A DNA stretch of 64,000 nucleotides from Lanius collurio (GCA_020086605.1 JACBWW010000048.1:4746629-4810628), one strand, 5' to 3'; shown: positions 37,486-49,761, counted from the stretch's first letter. The notes: a model not told the origin generated them from the sequence alone. Program-made: numbers and translations.

Positions 37486-38790
37486 AATATTTCTATGACA
37501 TAACATAAATTGCTACTAGATTACAGAATTTATTGTGACTCCTAGCATGAAAAATGTTTTACTTATGCCTCAGTTTCAAAAGTCATGAGATTATACCAAA
37601 CTCCATAATTAAAATCTAATGGTTTATATAAAAAAATAGTATTAATCAAATGCATAATGATAATTCCCATGAAAGGAGAGTTAAAAGATTGCAAGTCTTC
37701 AGGATTGTAGTTTAGTTGCTAAATTTGTGATACCTTTGACTTACACTTCCATGGTGAAAACTATTGGTACAAAAGTAAACTGTTCATTACATTAAATCAC
37801 TTTGTGCAAGTTGACCTAAATTCTCTCATACACATATATAGATGCAGACATAGATCTGGACAGAGATTATACAGATACAGATATATATGTATATATGGAG
37901 AGATTTACACAGAGTAAAATGAAAAATTCTTAATTAAATATTCATATTTTAATTTGAATTTGGGTCTTATAATATAAGTCCATCACAGGAATGAAGAGAG
38001 GGAATAGCAGCATAACAAAAAACCAAGAGTATCTCCCTTGTATGAGCAGCATAAGAATAATGAACTAACCATATTGGCTAGGAACCTTCTAATAAGTCAG
38101 GAAGGTTTTAATTGTGGAGGAATTGTGTTGGAGGATAATACTGGCTATTTAAATTGTTGAACAGAAATATCTGAGCTGTGTGGTTCACTCAGATAACACT
38201 AGTTCTTTACAGTGTTTTCCATAAATTATGTTCTTTTAACCCAAGTAGTTTCATTATACTTACTGTATAATTAAATTACTACATTAGTATTAGTAGTCAA
38301 ATTTGCATATTGCAAAGAAAAAAGTAATGTTGTTTCATTCAAAAAATGTTAAATGAATTTTGAAAATGAATATTTATTAAGTATTGTGAAATAGATTTGA
38401 TGATGATTTTTAATTGTGCTGCTTGTCTTTATAATTGCAGCATTATTCTTATGTAAATTGGTGTATTGAGAAGCTGGAGAAAAGCAATTCTCTGGTTTCC
38501 TATCAATGTTAGCATAAGACTAATGAAAACCATGTGAGGCACACAAACCCTTGCACTCCCACTGGGTCATTGTGAGGTCACATATATACATACTGACTTT
38601 ATGTGGCAAGGTTTTAGTAGTGGAGGGTTTCCTTCTCTTGAGAAAAGATAAATTTTTGCCCCCATGTGAGACAGAGCAAGTTTCAGGTTTTGATTTTGCT
38701 TTTGTTTCTTGTTGTCCCACTCTTTTATTAATTGGTAAAAAATATTTTTTCCCCTAGTTGAGAAGGGAATGCTAATAAAAGAAAGCCTAG
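37486..38790. other. AT-rich sequence, no gene seen
   Basis: No gene is recognised. It contains an imperfect (AT/GATA)-rich stretch at about 37825-37910. The plus- and minus-strand ORFs at 38520-38992 overlap the adjoining CR1 and are not genes. Confidence 0.5.
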
Positions 38791-39042
38791 TAATGGGACC
38801 AGAGCCAATGCACACAATCTGAAACACAGGGGATGCCCTCTGAACATCAGAAAACATATTTTTTTTCACTGTGAGGTTGTCCAGGCACTTTGTGTAGTCC
38901 TTCTCCTCAGACATAGTAAAAATTAGTCTGGGCGTGTTCCTGATCAATTTACTGAGGGTGGTCCCTCTGGAGCAGGAGCAGCTAGACCACATGGCCTCCA
39001 GAGGTCCCTTCTAACCTCAACCATTCTGAATCTGTGTATGAT
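38791..39042 (+). mobile_element. CR1 LINE, 3' end, sense, internally deleted
   Basis: 'Cacaatctgaaacacagggg', 'ctgaacatcagaaaac' and 'tcactgtgaggttgtccagg' match the end of CR1 ORF2. The expected following ~100 bp are replaced or deleted at about 38895-38960. The 3' UTR then resumes with 'cctccagaggtcccttctaa', 'cctcaaccattctgaatctg' and the terminal octamers. Confidence 0.88.
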
Positions 39043-40299
39043 AAGAAAGTATTCAGCAAAATATAATCAAAGACACAAAAAATACTGAACTAATAACCTA
39101 TAGAGAAATTAAAATTAAAGGAATATAATATGCTTGAAAATGTAGAAATTATGTAACTAGTTTGAGCTGGATATTGAAGGGGATTTTGAAAAGAGTTTAA
39201 AAATCTTTGAAAGACAGAACTTACTGACTACTGCTGGTAGTGGTGAAATCCCCATACCCAAGCTTTCCAGGACACTCCTATTTGGACAATGCCCAAATGT
39301 CCATTGTGATTAGATAGGGCGGTGATGAGTTGAATATATGACAGCTTAAAATGATAGAATGGAAACAGATGAGAAATCTTTCAGCTGTAAAATGTACATT
39401 GGAACAAAATGATGGGATTAGGAAAGAGCACCAATGATCTGTGTTATCATATGGGGCTCTAACAAGGGAAATAAGAGAAGTTATTCAACTCTTCTGGCAC
39501 CACAACACAAAGTTTTCAGACACATCACACTTATATAATGAACAGAACGAAAATTATCTTGCATGCAGTAATTAAACTATGAAATCTCTTGGCACAGCAG
39601 TAAACAAATGCTTTTAGCTGGACAGGACAATGCAAGGATTCAAAGACACTTTGTAGCACAACAGTTTCATCAGCGGCTATTAAACTGAGATTATCTATGT
39701 GCGAGTTTTATTTCAATCAGAAGTTCCCTTTAGAAAGGTTTTCTACATTTAATGCATTTTTCCTTATTAAACATGTGTTGAAATATGCAATCTATATTCC
39801 TTTTGTAGGAAACTACATTGAAGGATGAAGGCTGGGAGCACATCTGATGTGGTGTAAGGGTTAATATTTATTTAACCCACACTGTGAAGTTAGATTTAGG
39901 CCAGAGCAATCATTCTCCCCCACCAAGCAAAACAGATAAGGTGTTGTCCTCTGGACTAATTAATTCTCTTTCAGATGTTCACTGCATTGTACTAATTTTT
40001 AACACAGTCCCTATGGTCTAGGTTGGATCAGCTCATGAAGTGCTTAATCTATACTTTATCCTTATTTTCCTCCTCAAGTATCTAATTTGTCCTGAGCTGG
40101 TTCTAAGCATGTTTTAAGTGTGGTAGCCTTTCTGGTGGTCAAGTGACTATTGCTTGACTTGTTCTTATTTTAGTTCTCTTATGTGTCTGGTAAAACAGTC
40201 TTTTAATTCAATTTATTGGCAATTCATGCAAACATTCCTAGTTGACTGTTCTTTCTGTGTGATACATGCAGTCTCTCCCAGTTGCCTCAGCAAGGTGAC
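39043..40299. other. AT-rich sequence, no gene seen
   Basis: No recognised gene or repeat. The part at 39830-40050 is less AT-rich but unidentified. Confidence 0.5.
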
Positions 40300-40740
40300 A
40301 GGAAGTGCAGAACTGTGAGGTCAGTGCAAAATATTTTCTTTCTCATGTTCCTCGTTTTGTTTTCCTCCACTGCACCATATTATTTACTCATTTTCTTCTC
40401 CTTTAGCATGGGTCATCTGTGAGCTGTAGTCACTCAGAAATGTCCCTGTCCTGCCATGAGTTGCTCACTGACAGTAGTTCCTTGGGCTGCCCTGCCACAC
40501 CATGGGCTTCCTGCAGAAGAACATTCTCTTGAATATTGTGCCTTCTTCCAAGATTGCCTCTCTAGCTTAGTCCACAAAAATGACCTTTTCCTTGTTTTCC
40601 TTTGCTACTTCCAGTTCTCCTTCCATGTGTCCTCATGACTACCATTTTCCCTTAAATATGTCTGAAGCAGGGTGCTGGGAGTTTCCCTTCAGTTTTGACT
40701 CACATCAGTGTTAGCACTGCCGGGATGGACTTTGGAGAAA
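40300..40740 (-). mobile_element. Family-C-type LTR, antisense, decayed
   Basis: The plus strand reads like the reverse complement of the family-C LTR body: 'agcatgggtcatctgtgag', 'cctgtcctgccatgagttg', 'ccttgggctgccctgcca', 'caccatgggcttcctgcag'. It continues with 'cttccagttctccttcc', 'cttaaatatgtctgaagcag' (inverted TATA region) and 'gcactgccgggatggac'. Both ends are vague. The 60-codon ORF at 40456-40638 is inside this repeat and is not a gene. Confidence 0.55.
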
Positions 40741-43707
40741 TATGCATAACATTTTTTTTTTTAAAGCAACTGCACTATTTTAAATTTCTGATGTGTATTT
40801 TTATCCAAAAATATTAACTTAAAGAGAAATACTTAGATAAATTTTTCTAAGTAATTTTCATGTACTCTTATTATGTGGTCTATTAAATAATACTTTATAA
40901 TACACACATGCTATTTTTTGTGGGTTTATTGCTATGGCAACATATTTCAAATTTAATAATTTTCTGTAGTGTAATCATCTGTTCTTAGTCATATTTTGTG
41001 GGGTATTTAGTTTGTGTTTTTTTAGTTGGTTGGTTGGTTGGATTTTGGTCATAACAGTTAGCAAGCAAGCCATAAAAATGTATTTTTATAATACAAATTA
41101 AATTAAACACACACACAATTTTTTTTTCCATATTTATTATAGAGAGCAAAAATGTAATAATTGTGAGATAGAGGGAAAATAGTTTAATGTAAATTCTCAC
41201 TAAATTATTCCATTTTGCTTCTAGCTTTGTTTCAGAAAGAAAAGCTTGTTTTGAATCAATTTCATGAAATGTTTACTATCAAACAGAATTCCAAAGGCAA
41301 ATATTTTTAGAACTTTAAGAAGCTGCAAGCTGTTACAGGGATTCTTGTTGTTTCATTTTCTTTCTTCTTGCTTCATGCAGTTTCCATAAAAAAGGCAATA
41401 TACTGTGCAAGTAACTCTTCAGATAAATACATTTGCAGTGCTATCCGAGACTGAATTCAATTCTGAGTTAAACCATGCCTGCCAATTATTTCCAGCTATT
41501 TGATAGACCAGTTCTATTCAATTTAAATTCCATTCGCAACAAAAATATACAACAAAACGATGCACTCAGAAAATGATACTTTGGGAGAGACAGGAACAAT
41601 AAACAGTTTTATTTTCTTTACTGTTCCTTTTGTGGAAGTAAAAAGAAGATCAGCAAGAATCTGCAAAAAATGGCATATTATACTACTAGCACTGTGGATA
41701 TTCTGAAGCTGTTGTCAAGGAAAGATGTATGAGTAAGTCAGGGGTAAAAAAATCTCTCAAATTCAAGTCTTAAAAAAAAAAAATCCCCCCAGTCCCCCCC
41801 AAATCTGTCTGCTTTCAAAATATGTTTTAAAATGAATACTTATATTTCCTAGCTAAAGACATTATTTCAGTTTTTCAACTAAATATAGAGTGATACTAAA
41901 TTTTAAACCTATATCTTGTACACCATATAGGCAGGAATTTCTACCTTAGTTTCTGTTGAGGGTAATAAAAATTCTGCAGAGGGTAAGAAAGAATGTACTT
42001 CTAAAATACGAGAAAATTGCATAGTCGTCTTTTCTGAGTTGGGATCTTTCTAATAAAGGGAGTAAAAGAGAAAGGTCACAGAGAATTATTTTTACCTCCT
42101 GTATGTTTCCCTTCTTCACATATTCATAGCCTAATACATTTACAAAGTATTCCACAGACTACTGGATCTGCAGTATACCTGATTGCTTTCCTCAAGTGAG
42201 GCATAAAATTTGTTTTCTACTCATAACCTTCACTGACTTTGACTGGCATAACATACAAAGGAAAAAAAAGATATTGTCATTATAATTACATAATAATTTT
42301 GCAATTATTTTAGTATCTTCTATCAGTACAGTTAGATAATATGTTAATCTATGTCTGTATTATTTGACCTCTAACTATATGAGACAATGTTGTTTTTTCA
42401 TGTAAGCTAGTCACAGTCTATGTGCAAATGTATGTCAATGATAATTAGATTTCGCAGGGACAAAATCCATTTAACTGTCTAGATAATATATAATATACAT
42501 CTTTAAGCACAGGTGTATAAAAACAGATATTACAATGTAATTTTTTATTATTATTTTGTAATTATTAACAATTAACTTCTGGGGGAAAAAAGTCCCCATT
42601 GGTTTATAATTCTTGTGAATTCTTATTAGAATAAGGTCTATTCAGTCATCCTAATTTCAGTGTACACTTGTCTTTACAGATACTTCACATTGGTATGAAG
42701 CAATTTCATGCCCACATTGTTTAACTTGAAGTTCTCTTGAAGATTAGCACATGAAAAGCATCATATTTTTCCTGCACTTTGCTTTAAAGTGGTGGCTTGA
42801 TTCTTATATAAAGCAAAACTTCACTAATTTGCTTAGCATTTTGCAAGAAATATGACAGGTTAAGATTATTTTATGTTGTAGAATTGAATAAAATTTTGGG
42901 ACTATATTTTTAAAGGAATATTAAATAGAAAACTATATTACATCTTGCCGGAAACTGAAAAGCAATTTGTCTGTTGCCTGTACTAGGTTTAATGATTTAC
43001 TTTCTGGAGAAATCAGTCCATCTCTTTTTAGGAACAGTTAATTCCAGTTTAAAAAAAGCAAAAGAAATAGAATGGATGTACTCAAGATTGGAAACTTAAA
43101 TCAGGTGTGCATTTTACTGGTTTGAGATTCTTGCAAAGAATTTCAAGGCCAAGCTTTAATTTTCAGCCTGTCTGAACTCCCTTCTAAGCTTTTTTTGCAG
43201 CTCTAGACTGGACTATACAAGGAAACGAGAATAGTTTATGGCACAACACCATTATTTGTAAAACAAAATCACTTTTCCTCACACAGTTTTTAAAATTCAT
43301 TGCATATTGTACTTATTGTGTATGAACTGCTTTTTTCAGTGGGCTTACTAGTGAAAAATTGTTTACTGTTTTTTTGTCATGTTAACAAAAATAATATTTT
43401 TACATATCAGAAAGGTCAACATTTTAGAAATTTATTGTTTGCAGAGAAAAGATTCTGATTTTCTTCAATATTTACCTTCTAATAATACTTTACAAGGTTT
43501 GGTTTGCTTTTAATGAGCATTGGAACTGAATGTCTACCAACAAAACTGTCTTTTATGTTTGCCAAACTGAATATATTGCAGAGTTAAAATCATACAGGTT
43601 GGGCAATTGTAATTATACTGATTTTTAGTGTTAGAACTACTTATTAAGAGAAGAGAAGGTACATTCTCGACTTTTTTTTCCCCCCCTATTAATCAGGACC
43701 ATTATAA
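40741..43707. other. AT-rich sequence without recognisable genes
   Basis: About 3 kb without recognised gene or repeat. It includes TTGG repeats near 41024-41040, an A tract followed by C runs at about 41770-41800 and a TTA-rich stretch near 42540. A C run precedes solo LTR A3 at 43680-43686. Confidence 0.55.
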
Positions 43708-44615
43708 TGTTGTAAGGTGTTTTGAATCAAGATAGTGTGCCCCAGCCAAATCATCTGTAGTTATTCCTACTGGAGCCCTCAGAGAGAGACCAGGCTGGAA
43801 TTACCCTCACCAGCTTCACCTGGCCATCCACCTTCAGGTGTAGCAGATCAGCTCCTGGAGGGTTTTTAAGCCCAGTCAGAAGAGTCAGTTAAGAGAGAAG
43901 AAGATGAGAAGAGAGAGGTAGGGTGGGCTTGTGTCTGTGCCCTGTCCTTTTCTGTCTTGATTTCCTGGACTAACTTAGCTGCTGATCAATGGATGGGTTT
44001 TGTTGCTGCCATCGTCTTGACTCTGCTTTGCCTGGATCTAGAGCATCAAGGACTGAAAGGTAAACTGTGCTAAACTGGGAAAGAAGAAGTTAAAAAACTA
44101 AACACTAAGACATTAAGGAATAGATAAAAAGGATTGTGCTGCATGGGACTAAAACCAGTCCTATTTCCTAAAACGTGTGTGCAGAGCTTTTGGACAAAGT
44201 GGAGGGACCAATCAAGCAAGGTGTAATCTCATGCACTGCAGTTACAAAATGTATATGTGCTGTATTATGGATAAATTAGTAAAATGTGTAAGTACTGTAT
44301 TAAGTATGTGAAAAGTATAAGTAAGTAAATGTGTGTGTACAGTGTTAGGTAAAAGTAGGTAAAAAAAAGTGTATAAACAGTGAGTTATGTATACATCAGT
44401 GAACTGTATAGGTTATGTATGAGTATGTAAAAGTAGGTAAAATGTGTAAGTATAAGTAAGCAAATACCCAAAAGAGGTGATAAGTAGGTATTAAGTAAAA
44501 ACTGCAAGATGTGAGTGCCTGCATGATGCCCAAAGTGGTGATGTGTATTTTAGAGTATTTTAAATCTTCTGTGTAATCGTAATGATTCATTGTACAGAAG
44601 TGCTGAGTTCCACCA
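43708..44615 (+). mobile_element. Solo LTR A3 (ERV, probably class II/ERVK-like), sense
   Basis: A 908-bp element, inverted relative to A1 and A2. It starts TGTTGTAAGG and ends GAGTTCCACCA. Flanks are ttataa at 43702-43707 and ttatta at 44616-44621, a 6-bp target-site duplication with one mismatch. It contains a degenerate 'taagtatgtaaaagtaggt' repeat region at about 44270-44470, the counterpart of the repeats in A2. No viral coding region adjoins it. The 89-codon minus-strand ORF at 44396-44665 overlaps the repeat zone and is spurious. Confidence 0.92.
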
Positions 44616-46032
44616 TTATTATTGCAAAAATTTTCTGAAAAGTTAATGTAAATCAATAATTTCATAACTTTCTTTACAGATAATAAACTTTTAAGCTGTG
44701 GACTTTCTTTAATGTTTAATTTTTTACACCCAATAATCCATGAATGATTCAGTGATCATACCTGTTGCACCTTCATTTGACTTAGAATCCTAAGGTGTTT
44801 ATTTGTTCCCTGTTCTCATCACTCAGAAATGATGCAAAGCCTATGAAATACTGGATCACAGTATGGATAAAAAGGGGTGTCATTTATAATGTAGAACTAA
44901 AAACCTGGAAAAGTTTAGTAAGTCTGGAGAAGATTATGATGCTCAGTAGATCATATCTATTTCAATCAACATCCTATAATCACTTTTTTCAAGGATCAAT
45001 ACTCCAACAGTCATTTCCCATCACTAATACCAGATACTGGTAATGCTTTTGGATTAAATTAATTAAATTCAGAGTAATTATTGTCACTATGAGAGTGAGG
45101 CCTAGAAATTAGAGGAAGGTATCTGACACACATCAGTAAGGTCATGTTCAGATTTTCCTGAAAAGTGCACAATTTACAGTCTTACAGCTTATTTTTTTCT
45201 TTGCAAAAAACTTCAGGTACAGTTCTGAGTGATAACAGAACTATTTCAAGAGTCATTTTCAGATTCTGGGGTATTACTGAATCTAGAGAGTTCCTGTCAT
45301 CCTGCCCTTGCCATATTGGAAGGCAAAGCCTCTATCTTCTTTTAGCTCTCCACTGTCTTTAGAATAATTTTCAGTGGGCAACTGCACTGACCTTCTGTAC
45401 ACTCAACATTTCACCTCCCACAAAGAGTTTCAGCCCAGCAAAAAACATTATTTACCTGGACACAGTAATTGCAGCTCTTGCACTAAATGAGAGACAAAGA
45501 CTGATGCCTGTCTCCAATATGAAGTAGAACAGACTGGGTCATAATCACGATATTTACAGCTACCCCCTTCTGTAATAAATTTGTTCAGGAGAGAGGTTTG
45601 GAGCAGTGTAGAACAGAGGCAGCATGTGAGCTAAGAGCGTAAGGCTGCACTGTTTGAACTGGTTCTTCATTCTCTTTTATTGATGTACTGCTCTGTAACA
45701 GGACACGGGTACTCTTTATATCATTGCTTCTACTGATCTGAGGAAGATCTGAAGCACCCTCCACATCCATTACTGTCTTCAGAGCACTCAACTATTACTT
45801 CATACAACTCTCTCAAAAAATATATGTGATTAAAGAGAAATTTATCACAGACTGTGTAAAAATCTTAAATCAAATCCATCTGTAAGGGTGTGTTGAAGGA
45901 GAGTATTTTCTCCTCTAAGGGCATCTGGTCAAAGGAGTCATCAATCAGAACCCTGTGAAGACAGACCTGACCAAGAAATTACAAACCTTGCCACTGGCCT
46001 GAAGAGTATGTAGGGGTTCTACAATGTTTTTG

Positions 46033-46072
<40 letters not shown>

Positions 46073-46359
46073 CCCCAGCTGAGTGGATAAAGAAAGGGGG
46101 AGACAAACCTGTTGGTTATAAAAGCTGTCCAGTTAATAAAGACAATAATCAGAAGCAAGTAATTCACACTAGTTGATGAAGTATCAAGAAACTGCAAGCA
46201 TACTGGAACTTTGCAACTCAGAAGGACGCAAATCTGAGGGTTGAGGGTGTTGGAATGGGTTAGTGTGAACATGCAGTGTACAGAGGAAGGGGGAGAAGGG
46301 AGAAACAAAGGAAGTATAGACAGAAAAGTATGTAAAATAGGGCTGATGGCATGTCAATC
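44616..46359. other. Unidentified sequence with a 39-bp T run
   Basis: No gene is recognised. It contains a weak minus-strand microexon-like interval at 45456-45482 (see findings) and the T run at 46034-46072. A 'gttataaaag' TATA-like motif near 46117 could mark the start of the ERV-derived block that follows. Confidence 0.45.
46034..46072. repeat. Poly(T) run, 39 bp
   Basis: An uninterrupted run of 39 T, the longest homopolymer in the window. I saw no recognisable transcript copy on the opposite strand next to it. Confidence 0.92.
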
Positions 46360-47560
46360 AGCTGGCTGGTGCATTTATCTGACAATGCTCTGCACTTGAT
46401 CACCACAGTTTGTCCTGTCTTCTCATAGTTTCTTATTAAATCTTTTCTTAACTATGTGCGTGCATACTATTGCTATCCACATCATATGTGTGTGAATGCT
46501 GCAGGGACTTGGTGCCAGCTACTGAGGGGACCAGCAAGGGTGGACAGGGTGCCAGCTCCTGGAGTCAGACTGGGCTCCACGCCTGTGCCATCAGCTACTG
46601 GAGCCAGTCGGGTTCTTGGAGTTTGCTGAGGCAGGAACAGTGTCTGTTCCCGAAAACACTGTCCTGGTTTTGGCTGGGATAGAGTTAATTTTCTTCTTAG
46701 CATCTGGTACACTGCTGGAGAAAATTAACTCTGTCCCAGCCAAAACCAGGACAAGCCACTGGAGGAACAAGGGAGAGGGAAGCAAGTGATGGGCTCAGCA
46801 ACCATATCTGTAGTGAGTTAGACTTCAGGTCATAGCCCATGTCCCTTGTGTTGGGTTATGGGAGTGATTGTCTACGCCTTCCTCAAGCCAGATGTATGTG
46901 GGATGTGCTATGGGATTCACTGGCAAACTCCAAACTGGAGCAGCTGGCAAGTAGGGTGCCGAGGTTTGGGAAGGTATAGAGAGGTGGGCAGGATCTATGC
47001 TGGTATTTAGTGGAGTCCTGTGAGTGTGAAGTGCCTGTGGGATGGGTGTGTGAATGCTGTGTGTTAGCAGTGAGCAGCCAGTTGGACCTGCTGGTGAGTC
47101 GAGAGTGTGGGGGGTAGATAAAAGTGAGTGGGATCCAGGCAGGGCTGCTGGGTAGAGAATTGCACCACTCAGGGCATCTGTGAACGTGCATGTGATTGAG
47201 AACCTGGAGACTTTACATATCCACTGCCCAAGAGACCTCCCTCCCCTGCCAGCCTATCCCAGGAAGGGACATGGCTGGCTGGGCTTATGCCTGGTGTGAG
47301 TCATGAAAATGTGATGCTGTTAAAGGCAGCTCCTTGCCTGTGTGACAGGCTGTGTCTGTGTCCTCTGTGTGAGTGTGTCTTTATGTGTCTCTCTGGGATA
47401 TATGCTCAGCTCTGCTGTTGGCTGAAGCTGCAAACAGGAAAGCACCAGCCACTCCCTCAGACTGGACACAGAGAAGGTGCTTGGGCAGTGAGCTGGGTCC
47501 AGTGGCCATACAGGACAGGTCTCTGTCCAGAGCAGCTGCAGTAGGTGGCCCTGCTCTTAA
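46360..47560 (+). mobile_element. GC-richer ERV-derived block (LTR/leader-like)
   Basis: The composition departs sharply from the flanks. It begins with 'accacagtttgtcctgtctt' and a 'cttattaaatcttttctta' signal region, then 'ggtgccagctcctggagtca', 'ccagtcgggttcttgg' and 'gcagccagttggacctgctgg'. I associate this pattern with LTR/leader regions of songbird ERVs. It is interrupted at 46660-46753 by the palindrome. ORFs of 62-102 codons on both strands have no recognisable product. Ends are not defined, and family assignment rests on memory only. Confidence 0.45.
46660..46753. repeat. Palindrome made of two head-to-head family-B LTR ends
   Basis: The left arm (46660-46694) begins tgtcctggttttggctggga, the exact 5' end of the family-B LTR. 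The right arm (46719-46753) is its reverse complement, 34 of 35 positions pairing, around a 24-nt loop. The loop continues the LTR sequence from the left arm ('tcttagcatctggtac'). The whole unit is a 94-bp foldback with TG...CA ends. No convincing target-site duplication flanks it. Confidence 0.9.
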
Positions 47561-47611
47561 AATTTGTTATCAGAATCAGCTTCCAAAACTGCTTCTTTTG
47601 CAACCCAGGGT

Positions 47612-47791
47612 ATGAAGAAAGCCCAAAAGATTTCACTTGGTTTTGGATTATTAATGCTTGCATGCCTAATATTCAAAATAATTACCATAGAAGGTCCCAC
47701 AGAAAGGCCTTTCTTCTTTGCAATATCAGGGTTCTCAGGGTTCATCTGTATCTGTCAGATGACAGAAGAAATAGGTGGAGATATGTGGTAA
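47612..47791 (+). CDS. Small hydrophobic ORF, 59 codons, unknown
   Basis: ATG at 47612 opens a 59-residue frame beginning MKKAQKISLGFGLLML. Two hydrophobic segments (about residues 8-26 and 35-50) are separated by a short polar loop (IEGPTERP), and the C-terminus is acidic. The frame could extend upstream to 47564. A good acceptor-like tract (cttcttttgcaacccag, ending 47608) lies 3 bp before the ATG. A donor-like site (atgtg|gtaaga at 47788) overlaps the stop, so it could instead be an exon of a membrane protein. It sits just downstream of ERV-derived sequence. I do not recognise the family and it may be a chance ORF. Confidence 0.22.
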   Translation: MKKAQKISLGFGLLMLACLIFKIITIEGPTERPFFFAISGFSGFICICQMTEEIGGDMW

Positions 47792-49761
47792 GAATATAAG
47801 GTAAAATAAAAACACATACTGAAACCAGAATTATCCTCAAAATACCATTAAATCTGAATTCTCTTGAATCTACTTCTAATGTATATAAATAGTGTCTCAT
47901 CTACATAGGTAAAGATGCTGCCACCTATTATGATTTTATTTGGATATGGCTACAGATATAAAACCTTTTTTCTTTTTATTTTCCTGAGGTGTTATGGCAA
48001 AAACAATTTATAAAGGCAGCAAGATGGATTAGACACTTCTTGAGAAGGTAGGCACATTTAGTACTGACTAGATGAAACTGGAAGCAAACAGCAAACTGGG
48101 GCAAAAGAGTGAAGTAATTTTACATCATTCAGTTATTTGGTATTATTGAGGACTGCCTAAAGTTTGCTATTCCCCCCAAATGGTCTCCGCACCATAAGAA
48201 TAAAGATGTGCAGAATACTGACATTATTCAGTCTTAAAACTTTATGCGCATGGTGAAGTTAATAATTTGTCCCCACCTTATCTCTGTAAAGCTGTGTTCT
48301 AATCCAGAACTCTATCAATTCCATTAGGAACATTTTAAGAATCTGACTGTTTTGTGAAGGAAGACAGTAGCCCAGATATAGGTTGCCTTCATATCCACAT
48401 GACTGTATATGATGACATTTATAACATTCACATCCTAGGGGCTTCCTGTCCCAGAAGAGGTCTTCTACTTTAAAATACAAAGTATCATTTGCAGACCTGG
48501 CTTTATTGTTCATTCCAAGTAATCTGAAAACACAGCATGCTCTTCAACATGACATTTCTTATTCCCCTCCCTCTCTCCATTTTCTAGCCCTCTTCTCTGT
48601 AGTTTAAGCCCTTCCTTATCTATGCTTAAACTCCTGCTGTCTCACACATTTATCTACTTCCAGTATTTTCCTCAAAGTGCCCCTTAAGCCAATACATTTC
48701 AACTGTTTAAACAGATACTGGAATCTAAAATGATCCCAATGGAAAATGAAATAAACTAGGCATGCCATATGGATGAGACTTATATAAGCAAATATAGCTG
48801 TTCACGTGGAAATGTGTAAATTTGAAATGGCCCAGGCTTCCTTCAGTGATTCATCTCATGTTTATCCAGATTAAATGAACCATGACCTAAAAGTATGAAT
48901 GCAAACATGAGGATATGACATATATGTAAAAAAAAAGAAAAGTAGAATGAAATAAAGTTTATGATGATCAAGCATTATATCTTATTAATAATGATCCATC
49001 ATTGAGATAATTCTTAATTTAAGCTTGGTTTAGATCTTGGCCAATTGAAGTCACTGCAAAAAATTCTTCATGAGGATAGTGGTCCCTTCATCGGAATCAT
49101 GTGAATGGAGAAGTTAGACTTGTGTACAGCATCTGAGTTTGCCATGGATAAACAAGGGAAGCAAAAGCCTTCAAAAGCTGTGGGATTCCTAAGGAGCTGT
49201 GCTGGCAAGCAAAAGAACTCCTGAGGGAAGTCAGTAGACTGCAGCATCAGAAAAATCAGAGACTACATAGATTGTCTCTGAGGCTTCAGGAGCCAAAACC
49301 TTCACCTGCAGTGGAGGGGTAGGGAGAGCTTGTGTTTCAGAATTGAAACACCCTTCATGATGAAGCTGGTGACTCCACACACAAGAAGGATGGCTCTTAC
49401 CCTACCCAACCAATGATTTGCAGTTAGAGTAACTTCACTGTCCTCATAACTGAGGAGGAGTAAGGAATGCTGTAAAAATTTGAGTGTTTCTGGTGACTGA
49501 GCATGAGCCATTCTGGACCAGCAGAAGAAAACAGATACAGTGGTAGGAGACTCTGCTGTGAGCAATGATGGCCCCCATCTGTTGACCTGTCTCCTCACCT
49601 AGAGAGGTCTACTGCATGATAGTGTCTTGATTTGAAAGGTTATGGGGAGCTTGTTAAGGCTTATCCATCCCTCTTCAGTGTTGCTCTCTGCTGATCTTCC
49701 ATTTGGGCTGTATGAGGAAGAACCTGTTCCTGTCAGATTGAAGCACGGTGGCCATTTACAC
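47792..49761. other. Unidentified sequence, possible decayed CR1 5' region at 49150-49620
   Basis: The first part is AT-rich and featureless. The segment 49150-49620 is less AT-rich; 'ctcctgagggaagtcagtag' followed by 'actgcagcatcag' recalls the coiled-coil ORF1 region of CR1 in sense orientation. That would agree with the CR1 3' part starting at 49762, but the match is weak. Confidence 0.35.

Noticed and set aside
37825..37910. GATA/ATAT-rich tract as a microsatellite or GATA-factor cluster
   Set aside because: The repeats are irregular, with no consistent unit. The sequence is simply AT-rich.
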